A stretch of DNA of 64,000 bases from Thalassobium sp. (GTDB lineage: Bacteria > Pseudomonadota > Gammaproteobacteria > Pseudomonadales > Oceanobacteraceae). The stretch is from NCBI GenBank assembly GCA_002733205.1, contig NVUW01000001.1, positions 186,001 through 250,000 on the forward strand, given 5' to 3'. Positions 63,113-64,000 of this stretch are shown piece by piece. How positions within the stretch are numbered: position 1 is the stretch's first letter; every line of letters starts with the position of its first letter. The notes under the pieces were generated by a model. It was not told where the DNA came from and ran no database searches. It saw only the letters and a program-made list of their open reading frames with translations. Position numbers and translations under genes: made by a program.

Positions 63113-64000
63113 TCAGTCTGCCGCCACAGCACGGCTGGCAGCCCATTGCCGCAAGGCCTGCATCGGTTCAGCCATCACCACCGACAGCGGCCGGGTGCGG
63201 CGGATTTCATACAGCAATGTGTCCGTGTTCAGACCGGGGCCTGCCTGTTCACTGCTGGCCGTATGCCAGGCCGATACCACCGCCTGCTCCAGCTCGGCAC
63301 CGGAAAACCCCTCGCTTTCTTCAGCCAGCGTCGTCAGATCAAACCGTTGCGGGTCCAGACCGCGCTTGTGCATGTGCAGACGCAGAATCTCGGCACGGAT
63401 TTCGATTTTCGGCAAATCAACAAAAAACAGCTCATCCAGGCGGCCTTTGCGCAGTAACTCCGGCGGCAGCGCATGAATATTGTTGGCCGTGGCGACCACA
63501 AAGACCTGCGAATCATGTTCTGCCAGCCAGGTCAGCAGTGTGCCGAGAATACGCTGACTGACGCCAGCGTCGTTGCTGTCCTGCCCCAGTCCTTTTTCAA
63601 TTTCATCAATCCACACCACACAGGGCGACATGGTTTCGGCCAGCTTCAGCGCTTCGCGCAGGTTTCGTTCGGTTTCGCCAAAAAACTTGTTGTACAGGGT
63701 GCCGAAATCCAGGCGCAACAGCGGCAAGCCCCAGGAACCCGCCACCGCTTTGGCCGCCAGACTTTTACCACTGCCCTGCACACCGAACAGCAGTAAACCG
63801 CGCGGCCGCAGTTTGCGTTCGGCGGTCATAAAGGCTTTCTGACGTTGTGCCAGCCAGGTTTTCATCACCTCCAGACCGGCGACATCACTGAAGCGCGCGG
63901 TGTCATATTCAAAACTCATGACCCCATCCATATCCAGCAATGCCATTTTCGCGCGGCTGACGGTTGGCACATCATCGTGTGTAATAGCGCCGTCGTCGAC
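63113..64000 (-). CDS. AAA+ ATPase, Ycf46-like (N-terminus beyond window)
   Basis: The 3' part of a gene that is open to the window end (reading [18 protein letters not shown] before the first internal Met). About 295 codons are visible. Motifs: [17 protein letters not shown], Walker [16 protein letters not shown], Walker [14 protein letters not shown], sensor 1 [20 protein letters not shown] (with the Arg finger [12 protein letters not shown]), and the C-terminal lid [19 protein letters not shown]. This matches the chloroplast-type Ycf46/AAA family of about 500 residues, whose N-terminal half would be outside. Function in bacteria is poorly known. Confidence 0.88.
   Translation of the reverse strand, partial: VDDGAITHDDVPTVSRAKMALLDMDGVMSFEYDTARFSDVAGLEVMKTWLAQRQKAFMTAERKLRPRGLLLFGVQGSGKSLAAKAVAGSWGLPLLRLDFGTLYNKFFGETERNLREALKLAETMSPCVVWIDEIEKGLGQDSNDAGVSQRILGTLLTWLAEHDSQVFVVATANNIHALPPELLRKGRLDELFFVDLPKIEIRAEILRLHMHKRGLDPQRFDLTTLAEESEGFSGAELEQAVVSAWHTASSEQAGPGLNTDTLLYEIRRTRPLSVVMAEPMQALRQWAASRAVAAD

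Overview
The window is a chromosomal segment of a Gammaproteobacterium, most likely a marine-type Oceanospirillales/Pseudomonadales member (Thalassolituus/Oceanobacter-like). This is inferred from gene content and order only. The pointers are nadC next to a pilA-pilB-pilC-pilD-coaE-yacG cluster, ampD-ampE, dusB-fis-purH-purD, LapD/LapG biofilm control, a VF530 protein and an AdeT1/2-like solute-binding protein. GC content is moderate, genes are dense, and no tRNA, rRNA, CRISPR array, transposase or phage gene was recognised.

Layout. 1-12.2 kb: a fatty-acid oxidation pair (acyl-CoA dehydrogenase, SDR), a tandem DsbA-fold protein, a CPA1 antiporter, a yhiI-rbbA-yhhJ type ABC export operon, and an AdeT-like periplasmic protein. 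12.5-21.3 kb: a 5'-nucleotidase-family lipoprotein, a glycosyltransferase, a divergent HPP/TetR pair bounded by two copies of a 35-bp palindrome, two coupled coiled-coil genes, several small genes, and a stand-alone protein with ADP-ribosyltransferase-like motifs. 21.3-27.2 kb is the accessory part: an AT-rich secreted GLUG-like protein, an SH3 gene broken by an in-frame TGA, and a 3-kb AraC/NmrA-like/DUF1772 cassette flanked by an exact 59-bp direct repeat that carries a terminator hairpin. 27.2-35 kb: groEL-groES with a sigma-32 type promoter, fxsA, a GNAT gene, gph-rpe, a DUF3530 gene, and a pair in which an MCP-like coiled-coil protein precedes an ODP-like (diiron) metallo-beta-lactamase protein. 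35-45 kb: interspersed repeats, ampE-ampD, an AGCS symporter overlapping nadC, then type IV pilus genes behind a sigma-54 promoter. 45-53 kb: DUF808, PadR, a CrtI-like oxidoreductase, a PCu(A)C copper chaperone, lapG-lapD and a divergent PleD-like diguanylate cyclase. 53-64 kb: aroQ-prmA (without accBC between them), a DUF3426 zinc-ribbon gene, dusB-fis, purH, a perfect 23-bp inverted repeat, purD, a hybrid histidine kinase with a degenerate ATPase domain, and an AAA+ ATPase cut by the window end.

Themes. Surface behaviour is strongly represented: type IV pili, the LapD/LapG c-di-GMP switch with a neighbouring cyclase, and a possible oxygen-sensing MCP-like/ODP pair. The accessory middle shows a repeated architecture in which a divergent regulator/target pair has the same hairpin sequence at both of its 3' ends. 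The best candidates for undescribed biology are the MCP-like/ODP pair, the ART-like gene behind a palindromic promoter, and these hairpin-bounded cassettes.
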